Source of the DNA: CAXBDP01 sp964598395
Lineage (GTDB): Bacteria > Bacteroidota > Bacteroidia > Cytophagales > Cyclobacteriaceae
Reading direction: 5' to 3'
Length of the DNA: 63,916 bases
Assembly (NCBI GenBank): GCA_964598395.1
Contig: CAZRBW010000010.1
Coordinates: forward strand, 1-63,916
In this document: one piece after another, positions 44,096 to 53,482 of the stretch
How positions within the stretch are numbered: the first letter of the stretch is position 1
Layout: the number at the start of each line of letters is the position of its first letter
Notes under the pieces: generated by a model
Seen by the model: only the letters and a program-made list of their open reading frames with translations
What the model was told of the DNA's origin: nothing
Database searches by the model: none
Translations under genes and position numbers: made by a program

Positions 44096-44485
44096 ATGGA
44101 TATGAAACAAAAGGCTATACTTCTGCTAATAGTTATTTCATCACAGATTATTTTTACTAGCTGTGCTACAGTTTTTACTGGTTCTAGACAAAATGTAACC
44201 ATAGATTCGGATGTGCCCGATACACGTGTAGAAGTGGGTGGAATGTACCAAGGTACCACACCAACTTCTGTAAGATTGAAAAAGGGTTTTACTGGAGAAA
44301 CTGTGGTACTTAAAAAAGAAGGTTATGAACACAAGGTAATTCAGCCACCAACTGAATTTAACCCTGTTTCTATTATTAACTTATTTAATGTCCTATTTTG
44401 GGCTATCGATGTAGCAACAGGTGCTGTTATGAAATATTCACCGGATTATATCCAAGTGAAAATGGAGCCTAAAAAGGACAACTAA
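44096..44485 (+). CDS. PEGA-domain-like lipoprotein
   Basis: A 129-residue lipoprotein from the ATG at 44096 (a start at 44102 is possible; TTG at 44084 is not needed). The lipobox is IIFTSC. The segment QNVTIDSDVPDTRVEVGGMYQGTTP resembles the PEGA beta domain, and ATVFTGSRQ is typical of small Bacteroidota lipoproteins. A second hydrophobic segment (NLFNVLFWAIDVATGAV) lies near the C terminus. A strong terminator follows. Confidence 0.65.
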   Translation: MDMKQKAILLLIVISSQIIFTSCATVFTGSRQNVTIDSDVPDTRVEVGGMYQGTTPTSVRLKKGFTGETVVLKKEGYEHKVIQPPTEFNPVSIINLFNVLFWAIDVATGAVMKYSPDYIQVKMEPKKDN

Positions 44486-44506
44486 TTTCTAAAACACCTA
44501 GCATAC

Positions 44507-44547
44507 AAAGCGGATTGATTATATTTAGCTAATCAATCCGCTTTTTT
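44507..44547 (+). terminator. Strong terminator directly before the M1 peptidase start codon
   Basis: AAAGCGGATTGATTA (44507-44521) pairs perfectly with TAATCAATCCGCTTT (44530-44544), a 15-pair stem with T run to 44547. The next gene's ATG begins at 44548, so the hairpin occupies the whole space where its leader should be. Confidence 0.85.
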
Positions 44548-46161
44548 ATGAAATTCCTCCTCAATTTTATTCTCAGTCTTTCTTTCTTCTTTCTTCAAGC
44601 GCAAGATCCTTATCCTGTAGATCGCAATTTGGATATACAGCATTATGAGTTTCACTTAGAAATTGGCGATGATACAGATGAATTAAAAGGCATAGCTATT
44701 ATTCAACTTCGATATCTGGATCAAACAAAAAACTCCTTCGCCATAGATTTGGTAAATAAAAATGCCGAAGGAAAAGGAATGTCTATCAGCAGTATCAAGG
44801 ATAAAAAAAGCGGGAGGAATTTAGACTTTGAGCATATAAACAATCGAGTAATTATCAATACAAGTACTGATACCTCACACGAAATTGAAATTACCTATCA
44901 AGGCATTCCACAGAATGGACTAATCATCTCTCAGAATAAATATGGAGAGCGCACTTTCTTTGGCGACAATTGGCCCAACAGAGCTCATCATTGGTTGCCT
45001 GTGGTGGATCATCCATCAGATAAGGCTAGCTGTGCTTTTATTGTAACTGCTCCCAACCATTACCAAGTTATAGGCACTGGCGCATTTGTAGAATCCACCG
45101 ATATAGATGATGCTACACGTAGAACCCACTGGCAAACCGATGTGGACATTGCGACAAAAGTAATGGTAATGGGTGCTGCTCGTTTCGCTATCAAAACAGA
45201 GGAGATCATTGATGGAGTAGCGGTACAAAGCTGGGTGTATCCACAAGACCGAGAAAAGGGTTTTTATGATTATGCACTTGCCACTCAATCGCTCCAATTT
45301 TTCAATTACTATGTAGGGCCATATAGCTACGAAAAGCTCGCAAATGTGCAGTCCAAAACTCGCTATGGCGGAATGGAAAATGCAAGTAATATTTTCTATA
45401 CCGAAAGCTCAGTAACTGGCGACCGTGCTGCAGAAAGCCTTATTGCACATGAAGTTGCCCATCAATGGTTTGGCAATTCGGTGTCGGAGAAAGATTGGTA
45501 TCATATATGGCTAAGCGAGGGTTTTGCAACCTATTTCACCCAGTTGTATTTTGAGCATTATTATGGTCGAGAAAAGCTTGCCGAAGGAATGCAGCAGGCA
45601 CGATTTACTGTAGTGAAGCATTGGGAAGGCACCAAAACTTCTCCTGTATTGGACACACTCATCACAGACCTCAACCGACTGCTTAGTCCAAACTCTTATC
45701 AAAAAGGCGCTTGGGTACTACATATGCTTAGAAAGGAAATTGGTGACACAAATTTCCGAAATGGAATCAGAGCTTATTATGCTCAATATCAAAATAAAAA
45801 TGCACTTTCGGATGACTTCCGTAAGGTGATGGAAGAAGTAAGCGGGGAGGATTTATCATGGTTTTTCGAGCAATGGCTCCGCCAACCTGGCCACCCTATA
45901 ATAGAAGCAACGTGGGAGTATAACACAAATGCTAAAGCTGCAATAATTGATTTCAGTCAAACCCAAAATGGGCATGTATTCCGCTTCCCTATCGATATTG
46001 CTGTATATACCGAAGGGAATAACCTCCCGCAGATTTACACGATTGAGATTGATGAAAAAACCACTCAGATTCCTTTGCCAAGCGACCAAGCTCCTAGCCA
46101 TATAAGCTTGGATCCAGGCACGTGGCTTTTATTTCAAGGAAATGTAGAGAGGAAAAAATAA
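44548..46161 (+). CDS. Exported M1-family metallopeptidase
   Basis: A 537-residue aminopeptidase-like enzyme with a signal peptide (hydrophobic run ending FLQAQ). Zinc ligands are His301 and His305 in HEVAHQWF and Glu324 in LSEGFATYF; the substrate-binding GGMEN is at 274-278. It lacks the long C-terminal helical domain of PepN, as usual for short exported Bacteroidota M1 enzymes. The start codon sits right after a terminator hairpin, and no other start would keep the signal peptide. Confidence 0.9.
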   Translation: MKFLLNFILSLSFFFLQAQDPYPVDRNLDIQHYEFHLEIGDDTDELKGIAIIQLRYLDQTKNSFAIDLVNKNAEGKGMSISSIKDKKSGRNLDFEHINNRVIINTSTDTSHEIEITYQGIPQNGLIISQNKYGERTFFGDNWPNRAHHWLPVVDHPSDKASCAFIVTAPNHYQVIGTGAFVESTDIDDATRRTHWQTDVDIATKVMVMGAARFAIKTEEIIDGVAVQSWVYPQDREKGFYDYALATQSLQFFNYYVGPYSYEKLANVQSKTRYGGMENASNIFYTESSVTGDRAAESLIAHEVAHQWFGNSVSEKDWYHIWLSEGFATYFTQLYFEHYYGREKLAEGMQQARFTVVKHWEGTKTSPVLDTLITDLNRLLSPNSYQKGAWVLHMLRKEIGDTNFRNGIRAYYAQYQNKNALSDDFRKVMEEVSGEDLSWFFEQWLRQPGHPIIEATWEYNTNAKAAIIDFSQTQNGHVFRFPIDIAVYTEGNNLPQIYTIEIDEKTTQIPLPSDQAPSHISLDPGTWLLFQGNVERKK

Positions 46162-46181
46162 TTCGATAACCGTCTAAGAAA

Positions 46182-46610
46182 ATGGCAGAATTAAAGACTC
46201 AAAAAAACGACGCAAGTGTTGAGGCGTTTATCAACCAAGTAGAGGATCCAAAAAAGCGGGAGGATAGCTTTGCAATAATAGAACTGATGCGGAAAATCAC
46301 AGGTGCTGAACCGAAAATGTGGGGAGGTAGCATTGTGGGTTTTGGCACTTACCATTATGTATATGCAACTGGTAATAGTGGCGACTGGCCAATAGTAGGC
46401 TTTTCTCCACGTAAGCAAAATCTCACACTCTACATTATGGCGGGCTTCAGCAAGTACGAAGAGCTTATGGAGAAACTCGGAAAGCACAAAACAGGCAAAT
46501 CCTGTCTGTACGTAAAAAAGCTTAGCGATATAGATATGGAAGTACTAGAAACCTTAATTGCAGAGTCGGTTGAGTATATGAAAGGAAAGTACGAAAATAG
46601 GTTTGATTGA
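46182..46610 (+). CDS. DUF1801 domain protein
   Basis: A 142-residue cytoplasmic protein. The family core is clear: RREDSF-type helix (here KKREDSFAIIELMRKITGAEPKMWGGSIVGFGTY), then NLTLYIMAGF and KSCLYVKKLSDIDMEVL. The function of DUF1801 is unknown. It ends eight bases before the likely MFS start (46619), in one transcript with the M1 peptidase gene. Confidence 0.85.
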   Translation: MAELKTQKNDASVEAFINQVEDPKKREDSFAIIELMRKITGAEPKMWGGSIVGFGTYHYVYATGNSGDWPIVGFSPRKQNLTLYIMAGFSKYEELMEKLGKHKTGKSCLYVKKLSDIDMEVLETLIAESVEYMKGKYENRFD

Positions 46611-46618
46611 GAAAGCCA

Positions 46619-47812
46619 ATGGCGAAAATTCAAAGTTCTTCCACCAAACTCACCCTCCCGATAATCATATTTGCGCAATTTGCTGGCACCTCCTTGTGGT
46701 TTGCTGGGAATGCCATATTGCCTGGAATATCAGCGGAGTTTTCCTTTCCGGCAGATTCGATGGCGAGTATTACTTCGGCGGTTCAGTTGGGGTTTATTGT
46801 TGGCACATTTCTATTTGCGCTTTCTGGTATTTCTGATCGATTTTCATCGAGCCGGGTTTTTCTGTTTTGTGCTTTGGCAGGTGCTGCAATGAATGCCGCC
46901 ATTTTATTGTGGCCGGCAGATTATGTTTTCCTTTTATCCTCCCGCTTTTTTACTGGATTCTTTTTGGCGGGCATCTATCCTGTGGGAATGAAAATCGCAT
47001 CGGAATGGTATGGCAAAAAGCTCGGCATGGCCTTGGGCTATTTGGTTGGCGCATTGGTTCTTGGCACTGCATTTCCACATTTTTTGAGTTATTCGGGCGG
47101 CAACTTCGAATGGAAATGGGTAATTATAGCTACTTCAGCTATTGCAGCTTTTGGAGGGTTTATACTTTACTTTTTGGTAGGTGATGGCCCATTGAAAGTG
47201 AAATCTGCTAAATTTAAGCCTAAGGAAATCTTGGCTGTATTCACTGTAAAGGATTTCCGCAAAGCTGCATTTGGCTACTTTGGTCATATGTGGGAATTAT
47301 ATACTTTCTGGGCCTTCGTTCCTATTTTGATAAGTCTGTATGCACAGCAAAATCAACAAGATTTGTCGGTGAGCTTATGGACATTCGTGGTGATTGCTAC
47401 AGGCAGTTTTGCGTGTATGGCGGGAGGAAGTATGGCCTTGAAAATAGGCAGCAGAAAAGTAGCTGTACTATTTTTGGGAACCTCCGCAATATGTTGCCTT
47501 CTGTCGCCAATATTGCTGGTATTGCCAGTATGGGCTTTTATAGGGTTTCTGATAGTATGGGGCTTTGCAGTGGCTGGCGATTCGCCTCAACTATCTACAC
47601 TCAACGCCCAAACTGCGCCAAAGGAACTTGTAGGAACCGCATTGACTATTACGGTGAGTCTTGGGTTTTTTATCACTATTATCAGTTTACAGCTTACTGA
47701 GTGGCTCTATAATCAGGTGCCAAGCTCATTGTTTTTACTGATACTAGCGCCAGGCCCAATTATCGGGTGGTATTATGCTCGAAGAATTCCAAAGTTGAAG
47801 CTGGATGCCTGA
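46619..47812 (+). CDS. MFS transporter
   Basis: A 397-residue protein with twelve transmembrane helices, from ATG 46619 (TTG at 46607 overlaps the previous gene). The first helices carry LPIIIFAQFAGTSLWFAGNA and the loop between helices 2 and 3 reads SGISDRFSSSRVF, a variant of the MFS motif A. The substrate is unknown; NarK/CynX-like carriers are possible. It is the last long gene of this + strand block. Confidence 0.85.
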   Translation: MAKIQSSSTKLTLPIIIFAQFAGTSLWFAGNAILPGISAEFSFPADSMASITSAVQLGFIVGTFLFALSGISDRFSSSRVFLFCALAGAAMNAAILLWPADYVFLLSSRFFTGFFLAGIYPVGMKIASEWYGKKLGMALGYLVGALVLGTAFPHFLSYSGGNFEWKWVIIATSAIAAFGGFILYFLVGDGPLKVKSAKFKPKEILAVFTVKDFRKAAFGYFGHMWELYTFWAFVPILISLYAQQNQQDLSVSLWTFVVIATGSFACMAGGSMALKIGSRKVAVLFLGTSAICCLLSPILLVLPVWAFIGFLIVWGFAVAGDSPQLSTLNAQTAPKELVGTALTITVSLGFFITIISLQLTEWLYNQVPSSLFLLILAPGPIIGWYYARRIPKLKLDA

Positions 47813-47886
47813 TTTATGCAAAAGCAATTATCAAAGTTCCGAACTATCAGTTTTAACGCTTCGTTGAAAGGACAAATTGAGCTGGA

Positions 47887-48147
47887 ATGACGCAGGAGAA
47901 TTTTATCAACCTTCCTTTCTATCAGAAAATCAAAAACCTTTATTTCGAAGGTCATTTCATCGTTGCTATCAGGTATTATGGCTACAAGGTCAATTTATAC
48001 TTGTATCATAATTTTTATGTGGAGGTTTTTTACAACCATAAGGAAGATAAAATTGAGAAAGTATTGCTTTTGGATCACAGCTGCACGAGGATGAAATTTT
48101 ATGCAGATCAGATTTCGCTTGGGAAAATCAGTCTAGAGAATAGCTGA
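47887..48147 (+). CDS. Small uncharacterised cytoplasmic protein
   Basis: An 86-residue protein, aromatic- and charge-rich, with a pattern LPFYQKIKNLYFEGHFIVAIRYYGYKVNLYL...FYVEVFYNHKEDKIEKV. It resembles short conserved hypothetical proteins of Cytophagales. Its end overlaps the end of coaE on the opposite strand by 15 bases. No function can be given. Confidence 0.6.
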   Translation: MTQENFINLPFYQKIKNLYFEGHFIVAIRYYGYKVNLYLYHNFYVEVFYNHKEDKIEKVLLLDHSCTRMKFYADQISLGKISLENS

Positions 48148-48741
48148 TTTTAGCAATTGCTTATGCAGGGAGATTACCTGAGGGATGACCAATCGCTGAT
48201 CGTCATTTACAATTACAGCTTGTGCCTTTTTCTTTTTTTCCTCTTCAGGCATTTGGCGGGCAATAATATTTTTTACGTCTTCTGAGCTTCTATTCACGTC
48301 ACGCAAAAGTACTCTTCGAATCCGGATTCGCTCTGGAGCATACACCGCGATTACAAAATCCAATTCCTTGTAGCTACCCGATTCGTACATCAATGCGGCT
48401 TCCTTCATCAAGTATGGATGATTTGCATTTGCAGCTACCCATTGTTTGCCATCTTCACCCACCCGCGGATGCACCAAACTGTTGATAAGCTCAGTCTTCT
48501 CAGGATTGGAAAAAACCTCACTGGCAAGCCAAGGGCGATTCAATTTTCCATTTTCCAAATAGGCCTTATCAGAAAATGCCTCTTTAATTGATTGGATCAA
48601 TTCTGCATCGTTCTCCATCAACCATTTGGCGCGCGAATCGGCATCGTAAATAGGAACTCCCAATAGAGAAAATATTTTGGTGACGATAGATTTTCCAGAA
48701 CCTATGCCACCAGTGATTCCTACCAAGTATGGTTTACTCAT
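48133..48741 (-). CDS. coaE: Dephospho-CoA kinase
   Basis: A 202-residue enzyme for the last step of coenzyme A synthesis, phosphorylating dephospho-CoA. Walker A GITGGIGSGKS is at the N terminus; PIYDADSRAKWLM and HPRVG are family landmarks. The ATG at 48741 is preferred over 48750. It overlaps the YbbR-like gene stop by eight bases. The order coaE, ybbR, yajC, DUF1573 and nusB is a conserved Bacteroidota block. Confidence 0.92.
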   Translation of the reverse strand: MSKPYLVGITGGIGSGKSIVTKIFSLLGVPIYDADSRAKWLMENDAELIQSIKEAFSDKAYLENGKLNRPWLASEVFSNPEKTELINSLVHPRVGEDGKQWVAANANHPYLMKEAALMYESGSYKELDFVIAVYAPERIRIRRVLLRDVNRSSEDVKNIIARQMPEEEKKKKAQAVIVNDDQRLVIPQVISLHKQLLKSAIL

Positions 48742-49714
48742 TTCTTTCAAAAATTACTTCAATCTCGATAGGATCAATTTCAATTTCTCTGGCAAATCCA
48801 GGATAAGCAATTAAGTATGGTCGTAGGGTAGAATCTTCCTTATTCAAGCGGTTGTAATCCAAGCCTACCTTCCATGGAAAAATTAGTGCCGTGGGAAAAG
48901 AATCTTTAGGTGCTTTGTATTTCAGTTTCACAAATGTTCTTCGAGGGAATATGGAAGGATTATCAGGAAAATTTAGCAAGGTTAACTTCACCTCTTGATC
49001 AAAAATTCCATATTCTACCAAATCGATACTTACAGTAACAACAGAAGGCGAAAGCTTATATAAGTTACTTCCCAATGAACCTACAGAAACCTCAGTAACT
49101 AAATTCTCAGAGATATTCTTTTGGGAAATATCCAACATCAGTTCATCAGGCAGGGCATTTACATAAGAAAGTGGCCCTGTTACCAGAATGGAGTCCGGCT
49201 CAATACGTATTGGGTTATTTACCTTAAAATTTTCAGCAACAGACAACCGTAATGTATCAACGACCAATCTAAGCTTACGCTCACTAATTCGCTCAATATT
49301 AAGCATAATAGTATCCGTTAGTACCAAGTTGAGCCTTGTTTCCCCTAGTCGTTCTGTAAGGTCGGAATTTAAGCTAGTACCCAGAATGTACCTTGTCTCA
49401 ACAGGATTACTTATTGGCACTACAACTGGATTCATCTCAAATCCGAATGATTTCCTGAGCAAATCCCATCCTCCGCCAGTTACCTCAATTGGGATTTCCT
49501 TTGGCAAAGGCTTTATCGGCACATACAGGCTATCGTCGAAAGTAATTTGGAATGGATAGTCTATCCTTGTAGTATAATTGTTTTTGTTTAAAGCATTGAA
49601 AAACCAAAAGGTGGTTGCCACTATGAGACATAGTACAATCACCTTCCAGCTATCCGTCTTTTTAGGAGTAAGAAGGCTACCTAGGAATTTCCAAAATGAC
49701 CTTAGTACTCCCAT
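48734..49714 (-). CDS. YbbR-like repeat protein (CdaR-like)
   Basis: A 326-residue protein with one N-terminal membrane helix (about 25-45) and extracytoplasmic YbbR repeats (PLPKEIPIEVTGGGWDLL, RIEPDSILVTGPLSYVNAL). YbbR/CdaR proteins regulate the diadenylate cyclase CdaA in Firmicutes; Bacteroidota members sit in the yajC block and their role is not set. No cyclase gene is adjacent. Confidence 0.85.
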   Translation of the reverse strand: MGVLRSFWKFLGSLLTPKKTDSWKVIVLCLIVATTFWFFNALNKNNYTTRIDYPFQITFDDSLYVPIKPLPKEIPIEVTGGGWDLLRKSFGFEMNPVVVPISNPVETRYILGTSLNSDLTERLGETRLNLVLTDTIMLNIERISERKLRLVVDTLRLSVAENFKVNNPIRIEPDSILVTGPLSYVNALPDELMLDISQKNISENLVTEVSVGSLGSNLYKLSPSVVTVSIDLVEYGIFDQEVKLTLLNFPDNPSIFPRRTFVKLKYKAPKDSFPTALIFPWKVGLDYNRLNKEDSTLRPYLIAYPGFAREIEIDPIEIEVIFERNE

Positions 49715-49717
49715 GTA

Positions 49718-50035
49718 TTATTTCTTTGCAGTATCCATGTATTGTTTACTTGAATCAAGCGAAATGGCTGATTTTTCAAATACCATTCTTGTTCCCTTAT
49801 CTACTTCAAGTATTACTGTGTTGTCTTCTACTGTCAGCACTTTTCCATGGAGTCCTCCAATAGTAACGACCATTGCACCTTTTGTAAGGCTTTCGGAAAA
49901 GCTTTTTTGATCCTTTTGCTTTTTCTGTTGAGGGCGGATCATGAAGAAGTAAAATACTAGAATGATACCACCCCAAAGGAGTAGTTGACCCATCCAGTCA
50001 CCTCCACCCACTTGGGCTAAAATAAATGCGTTCAT
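49718..50035 (-). CDS. yajC: Preprotein translocase subunit YajC
   Basis: A 105-residue protein with one helix near the N terminus (LLWGGIILVFYFFMIRPQQKKQKDQ) and a cytoplasmic domain with KGAMVVTIGGLHGKV, the YajC signature. It joins SecDF with the SecYEG channel. It lies three bases upstream of the YbbR-like gene. Confidence 0.95.
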   Translation of the reverse strand: MNAFILAQVGGGDWMGQLLLWGGIILVFYFFMIRPQQKKQKDQKSFSESLTKGAMVVTIGGLHGKVLTVEDNTVILEVDKGTRMVFEKSAISLDSSKQYMDTAKK

Positions 50036-50045
50036 TATATAAAAT

Positions 50046-50570
50046 TTATGCTCTTGGCTCTACGTAGCCTTTAATTGAAAGTCTGGAAATGCTTGGGTTT
50101 GTATTAGCAGTAATCGTAATAATAGGATTCTGCTGGAATGGCTTACCTGAGCTATTAAATTCTACTTGGATTTGGCCTTTTCCCCCAACAGGTATTGGAG
50201 CTCTCGAGAATGAAGGTACGGTACATCCACAACTTGCGGTTGCATTTTGAATAATCAATGGAGATTCTCCCACATTTACGAATTCAAAAGTATGTCTTAC
50301 AACTTCACCTTCTGGAATGGTACCGAAATCATATTCAGTTTGCTCAAATTTGAACAATGGCGCTGGACCTGTTTGGGCACTTTGCTGGTTAATTACTTGA
50401 TTATTTTGTGTCGCTTGTGGCATTCGACTTTCCATTGATACACCACGGTTTTCAACTTCAGCCAACCTTCTTTCAAGGTTGGTAACTCTTTGCTCTAGCT
50501 CAGAATTGTCCTGACAGCTAAAAGAAATGCCTACAAGGATTAAACCTGCAATTAGGATATTCGCTTTCAT
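50046..50570 (-). CDS. DUF1573 lipoprotein
   Basis: A 174-residue lipoprotein (lipobox VGISFSC). Residues about 25-45 form a short coiled coil (NSELEQRVTNLERRLAEVE), and residues about 75-174 are the DUF1573 Ig-like domain: FKFEQTEYDFGTIPEGEVVRHTFEF and NATASCGCTVPSFSR. The domain is abundant in Bacteroidota exported proteins, with no fixed function. It begins 10 bases before yajC in the conserved block. Confidence 0.87.
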   Translation of the reverse strand: MKANILIAGLILVGISFSCQDNSELEQRVTNLERRLAEVENRGVSMESRMPQATQNNQVINQQSAQTGPAPLFKFEQTEYDFGTIPEGEVVRHTFEFVNVGESPLIIQNATASCGCTVPSFSRAPIPVGGKGQIQVEFNSSGKPFQQNPIITITANTNPSISRLSIKGYVEPRA

Positions 50571-50595
50571 AGTTTTATAGATTGTTGGTTCGAAT

Positions 50596-50895
50596 TTACT
50601 TTTTGTTCTTTAATTGACCGATCAAGTCGTCCACATCGTCCAATAATCTTTCAGCTTTTTCTTTAGCATCTGTGATTACTTTTTCACTGTCGTTTTTCGC
50701 CTTGTTCAGTGGTTTTTGTTGTTGATCCATAAGCTCGTCAACAAGCTCCTCCAACTTCTTTTTATACTTATCAAGTCTGTAAGAAAGCTTGTCTCTGGTG
50801 TTGGTACCTTTGTCGGGCGCATATAAAATACCGACCGCTGCTCCTGTGGCTATTCCCACTAAAAATGCAAAGAATGTTCCGCTTGATTTGCTCAT
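50596..50895 (-). CDS. YtxH-domain protein
   Basis: A 99-residue protein with one N-terminal transmembrane/glycine-rich helix (FFAFLVGIATGAAVGILYAPDKG) followed by a long charged helix with coiled-coil potential (KYKKKLEELVDELMDQQQKPLNKAKNDSE). YtxH family members are small stress-related proteins of unknown mechanism. It lies between nusB and the DUF1573 gene. Confidence 0.87.
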   Translation of the reverse strand: MSKSSGTFFAFLVGIATGAAVGILYAPDKGTNTRDKLSYRLDKYKKKLEELVDELMDQQQKPLNKAKNDSEKVITDAKEKAERLLDDVDDLIGQLKNKK

Positions 50896-50911
50896 TTTAT
50901 ATGTCTTTTAA

Positions 50912-52087
50912 TTACTTGTTATCTATTAATCCTCTTCCACTCTTCTTTAGAATTCCTTTTTCTTTCAGCTCATTTCCAACCGCATCTAATACTCCATTGA
51001 TGAATTGCTTACTCTTTGGCGTGCTATACAATTTTGAAATTTCAATATATTCATTTATTGTCACTTTTACAGGAATCCCTGGAAAGTTAAGCATTTCAGC
51101 AATAGCCATTGATATAATGATACGATCCATCATGGCAGTTCGTTCCACTTCCCAATTTTTTAGCAAATGTTCGAAATATTTCTCGTATTCTTGCTCATTT
51201 TCTACACATTCGTCGAACAAAGTTCTGAGGAAAATGTCATCCTCTTCCCAATTGGTAGAAAGCTCCATTACTTCAATCTGCTCAGACTCTAGGTCTAAAT
51301 CTTTGATGGTTTTTTTCACCATACTTTTTACGATTTCTTTGTCTTCAGACCAATTGAGTTCATAACTCTCAAAATAAGACTTAATACCATCGTATTTAAA
51401 AATCACCTCCCTAGCAATAGCCCAAAGGATGGCTTTGTCATCCTCGGCACTTGGTTTTGATTTGGTGATATATTCAAGATAGGAACTGTTCTTTTTCAGA
51501 GCATCTTTGTACCACTGCCACACCATTTCCGAATCTTGGTTCCAATCTGCATGGTTTCTTAGCAATACATTTGTAAAATTCTCATCCGCTTGAAAAGCTT
51601 TTATGTAGCGATTTTCCACCAAATTGAATTGGCCTGCGTCAATAGGTTTTTCGAAATACACTTTTTGCTTTCGCTTAAGCTCTTCATCGGCTGCATTGGC
51701 AAACTCGATGATAAGATTAAGGCTTTTCAAATAGGACTGAAATATTTTTTGGGTTTCGACGATTAGTTCTTTGCGGTGATGTTCTACATCTTTTTGAACT
51801 AATCCTCTGAAATGAGCTACTGCATTTATTACAGCATCTTTGGCGCGTTTTGGCGTATCTTCAGGAAAGGAAATTCGGCCATTCTGAAAGTCGGATTTAA
51901 AGATGTTAATAGCTCCTTTTTGATAGACTTTAAGCAACTCCATATCCTCAGGTTCGGCAGCAAGTAGATCGGGCTGCAACTCTTCGATGATATGATTAAT
52001 AGCCAAGTTGAAGTCAGACTGCTTACTTTGTTGATAAGCATAAACAGCCTGCATGGCTTTAATTCTAAGGGCTCTGCGATTTAGCAT
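50912..52087 (-). CDS. nusB: Transcription antitermination factor NusB, long Bacteroidota form
   Basis: A 391-residue protein. The usual NusB fold is at both ends: MLNRRALRIKAMQAVYAYQQSK at the start, and DRIIISMAIAEMLNFPGIPVKVTINEYIEISKLYSTPKSKQFINGVLDAV at the end, with about 230 residues of helical insert between. Bacteroidota NusB is known to be much longer than the roughly 140-residue E. coli protein. It would act in rRNA antitermination with NusE. Confidence 0.92.
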   Translation of the reverse strand: MLNRRALRIKAMQAVYAYQQSKQSDFNLAINHIIEELQPDLLAAEPEDMELLKVYQKGAINIFKSDFQNGRISFPEDTPKRAKDAVINAVAHFRGLVQKDVEHHRKELIVETQKIFQSYLKSLNLIIEFANAADEELKRKQKVYFEKPIDAGQFNLVENRYIKAFQADENFTNVLLRNHADWNQDSEMVWQWYKDALKKNSSYLEYITKSKPSAEDDKAILWAIAREVIFKYDGIKSYFESYELNWSEDKEIVKSMVKKTIKDLDLESEQIEVMELSTNWEEDDIFLRTLFDECVENEQEYEKYFEHLLKNWEVERTAMMDRIIISMAIAEMLNFPGIPVKVTINEYIEISKLYSTPKSKQFINGVLDAVGNELKEKGILKKSGRGLIDNK

Positions 52088-52164
52088 GAATTAAAAGAAC
52101 GTTTGTCTAGAGTGCAAATTTACAAAACCTTGAGGGAATACTAGAATATAATCAAATTAAAAAA

Positions 52165-52199
52165 AATTCCCCCTTAAACTGAGAAGAAAAGGGGGAATT
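52165..52199 (-). terminator. Intrinsic terminator of the amino-acid dehydrogenase gene
   Basis: AATTCCCCCTT pairs with AAGGGGGAATT (11 pairs) with a 13-base loop; on the minus strand an eight-base T run follows. It lies 21 bases after the stop of the dehydrogenase. Confidence 0.9.
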
Positions 52200-52219
52200 A
52201 ATTCAATAAGTAAAAACTG

Positions 52220-53320
52220 CTAGAAAGAAAGTTTCACTTTTCCTATGTCGTTGATTCGCTTAGTTGCCAATGCAATGGCCGCTTTCTGGGGATTGATCCC
52301 CTCCTTTTCAGATAGATTTAATATATCTGTACACGTATCGTAGATTTTCTCTGCTTGGCCATATGCTCTATCACGATTATAATTGCCAAGATATTCATTG
52401 TACACATTGATCAAACCTCCCGCATTTATTAGGAAATCTGGTGCAAAAATGATGTTACGATCAACAAGCATATTGCCATGCTTCTCTTCTTCATGTAATT
52501 GGTTATTTGCAGCACCTGCTACAATATCACATTTTAATCTATTGATTGTGTTGTCATTAATAATTGCACCTAATGCACAAGGAGCAAAAATATCCGATTT
52601 TACATCAAAGATTTCATCTTGTCCTACTATCGTTGCACCATATTCTTTAGCCACAAATTGTAAGCGATCCTGAAAAATATCGGTCACGTAAACCTTCGCA
52701 TTTTCTTTGGATAGATATTCTACAAGATACTTACCTACTTGCCCAACTCCTTGTACAGCAATAGTTTTACCTGTAAGGCTATCGCTTCCATAAGCTTTTT
52801 TGGCAGCAGCTTTCATCCCTAAATATGTGCCGTAAGCTGTAACAGGAGATGGATCACCACCACCACCCAATACTTGAGGCAGGCCAGTTACATGGTCGGT
52901 TTCCATGCCAATATATTCCATATCACGAGTGCCCATGTTCACGTCTTCTGCTGTTATGTATCTACCACCTAGGCTTTCTACAAAACGACCAAATCGACGT
53001 AAGAACGCTTCAGTTTTCATTTTTGGATCGCCAATGATTACTGCTTTGCCCCCACCTAAGTTCAATCCCGAGATAGCCGCTTTGAATGTCATGCCACGGC
53101 TAAGACGAAGCACATCTACTAATGCATCTTCTTCCTTTTCGTAATGCCAAAGCCTTGTACCACCAAGTGCCGGACCAAGCACAGTATTGTGAATGCCAAT
53201 TAACGCACGCAAACCTGTAGGCTCATCGTAGCAATAAACCAATTGCTCATGACCCAATTTGCTGATTTCTTCGAAAGCAGAGATTTTTTTTACTCCTTCT
53301 ATTTCATTTACTTCTATCAT
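52220..53320 (-). CDS. Leucine/valine/phenylalanine-type amino-acid dehydrogenase
   Basis: A 366-residue NAD-dependent oxidative deaminase. GPALGGTRLWHYEKEEDAL, the catalytic Lys in NLGGGKAVIIG, the Asp-bearing region AEDVNMGTRDM and the Rossmann motif VQGVGQVGKYLVE place it with Leu/Val/Phe dehydrogenases. It interconverts branched-chain amino acids and keto acids; the exact substrate cannot be fixed. It has its own promoter and terminator. Confidence 0.92.
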   Translation of the reverse strand: MIEVNEIEGVKKISAFEEISKLGHEQLVYCYDEPTGLRALIGIHNTVLGPALGGTRLWHYEKEEDALVDVLRLSRGMTFKAAISGLNLGGGKAVIIGDPKMKTEAFLRRFGRFVESLGGRYITAEDVNMGTRDMEYIGMETDHVTGLPQVLGGGGDPSPVTAYGTYLGMKAAAKKAYGSDSLTGKTIAVQGVGQVGKYLVEYLSKENAKVYVTDIFQDRLQFVAKEYGATIVGQDEIFDVKSDIFAPCALGAIINDNTINRLKCDIVAGAANNQLHEEEKHGNMLVDRNIIFAPDFLINAGGLINVYNEYLGNYNRDRAYGQAEKIYDTCTDILNLSEKEGINPQKAAIALATKRINDIGKVKLSF

Positions 53321-53403
53321 TATCGTCCTTTGTATAGTGGTTGAAATAAGATTACGTGGTGGTTGGAAAATTATATTTGGAAATACGACTCTCTAAACCG
53401 CCA

Positions 53404-53435
53404 CAAAAGTAGATTATTTTTCAAACTATTTCAAC
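53404..53435 (-). promoter_or_regulatory. Promoter of the amino-acid dehydrogenase gene
   Basis: On the minus strand GTTG (53435-53432) and TACTTTTG (53411-53404) are 20 bases apart, matching the Bacteroidota -33/-7 consensus. The leader would be about 75 bases. Confidence 0.6.
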
Positions 53436-53482
53436 GCTATCCGTGTAATCAATGCATCCGTCTATCAAATATTGACTAGTTT

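Noticed and set aside
46597..47700. Several + strand frames inside the MFS gene.
   Set aside because: They overlap a well-supported twelve-helix protein and show the Cys/Trp/Phe-rich composition of out-of-frame membrane-protein DNA.
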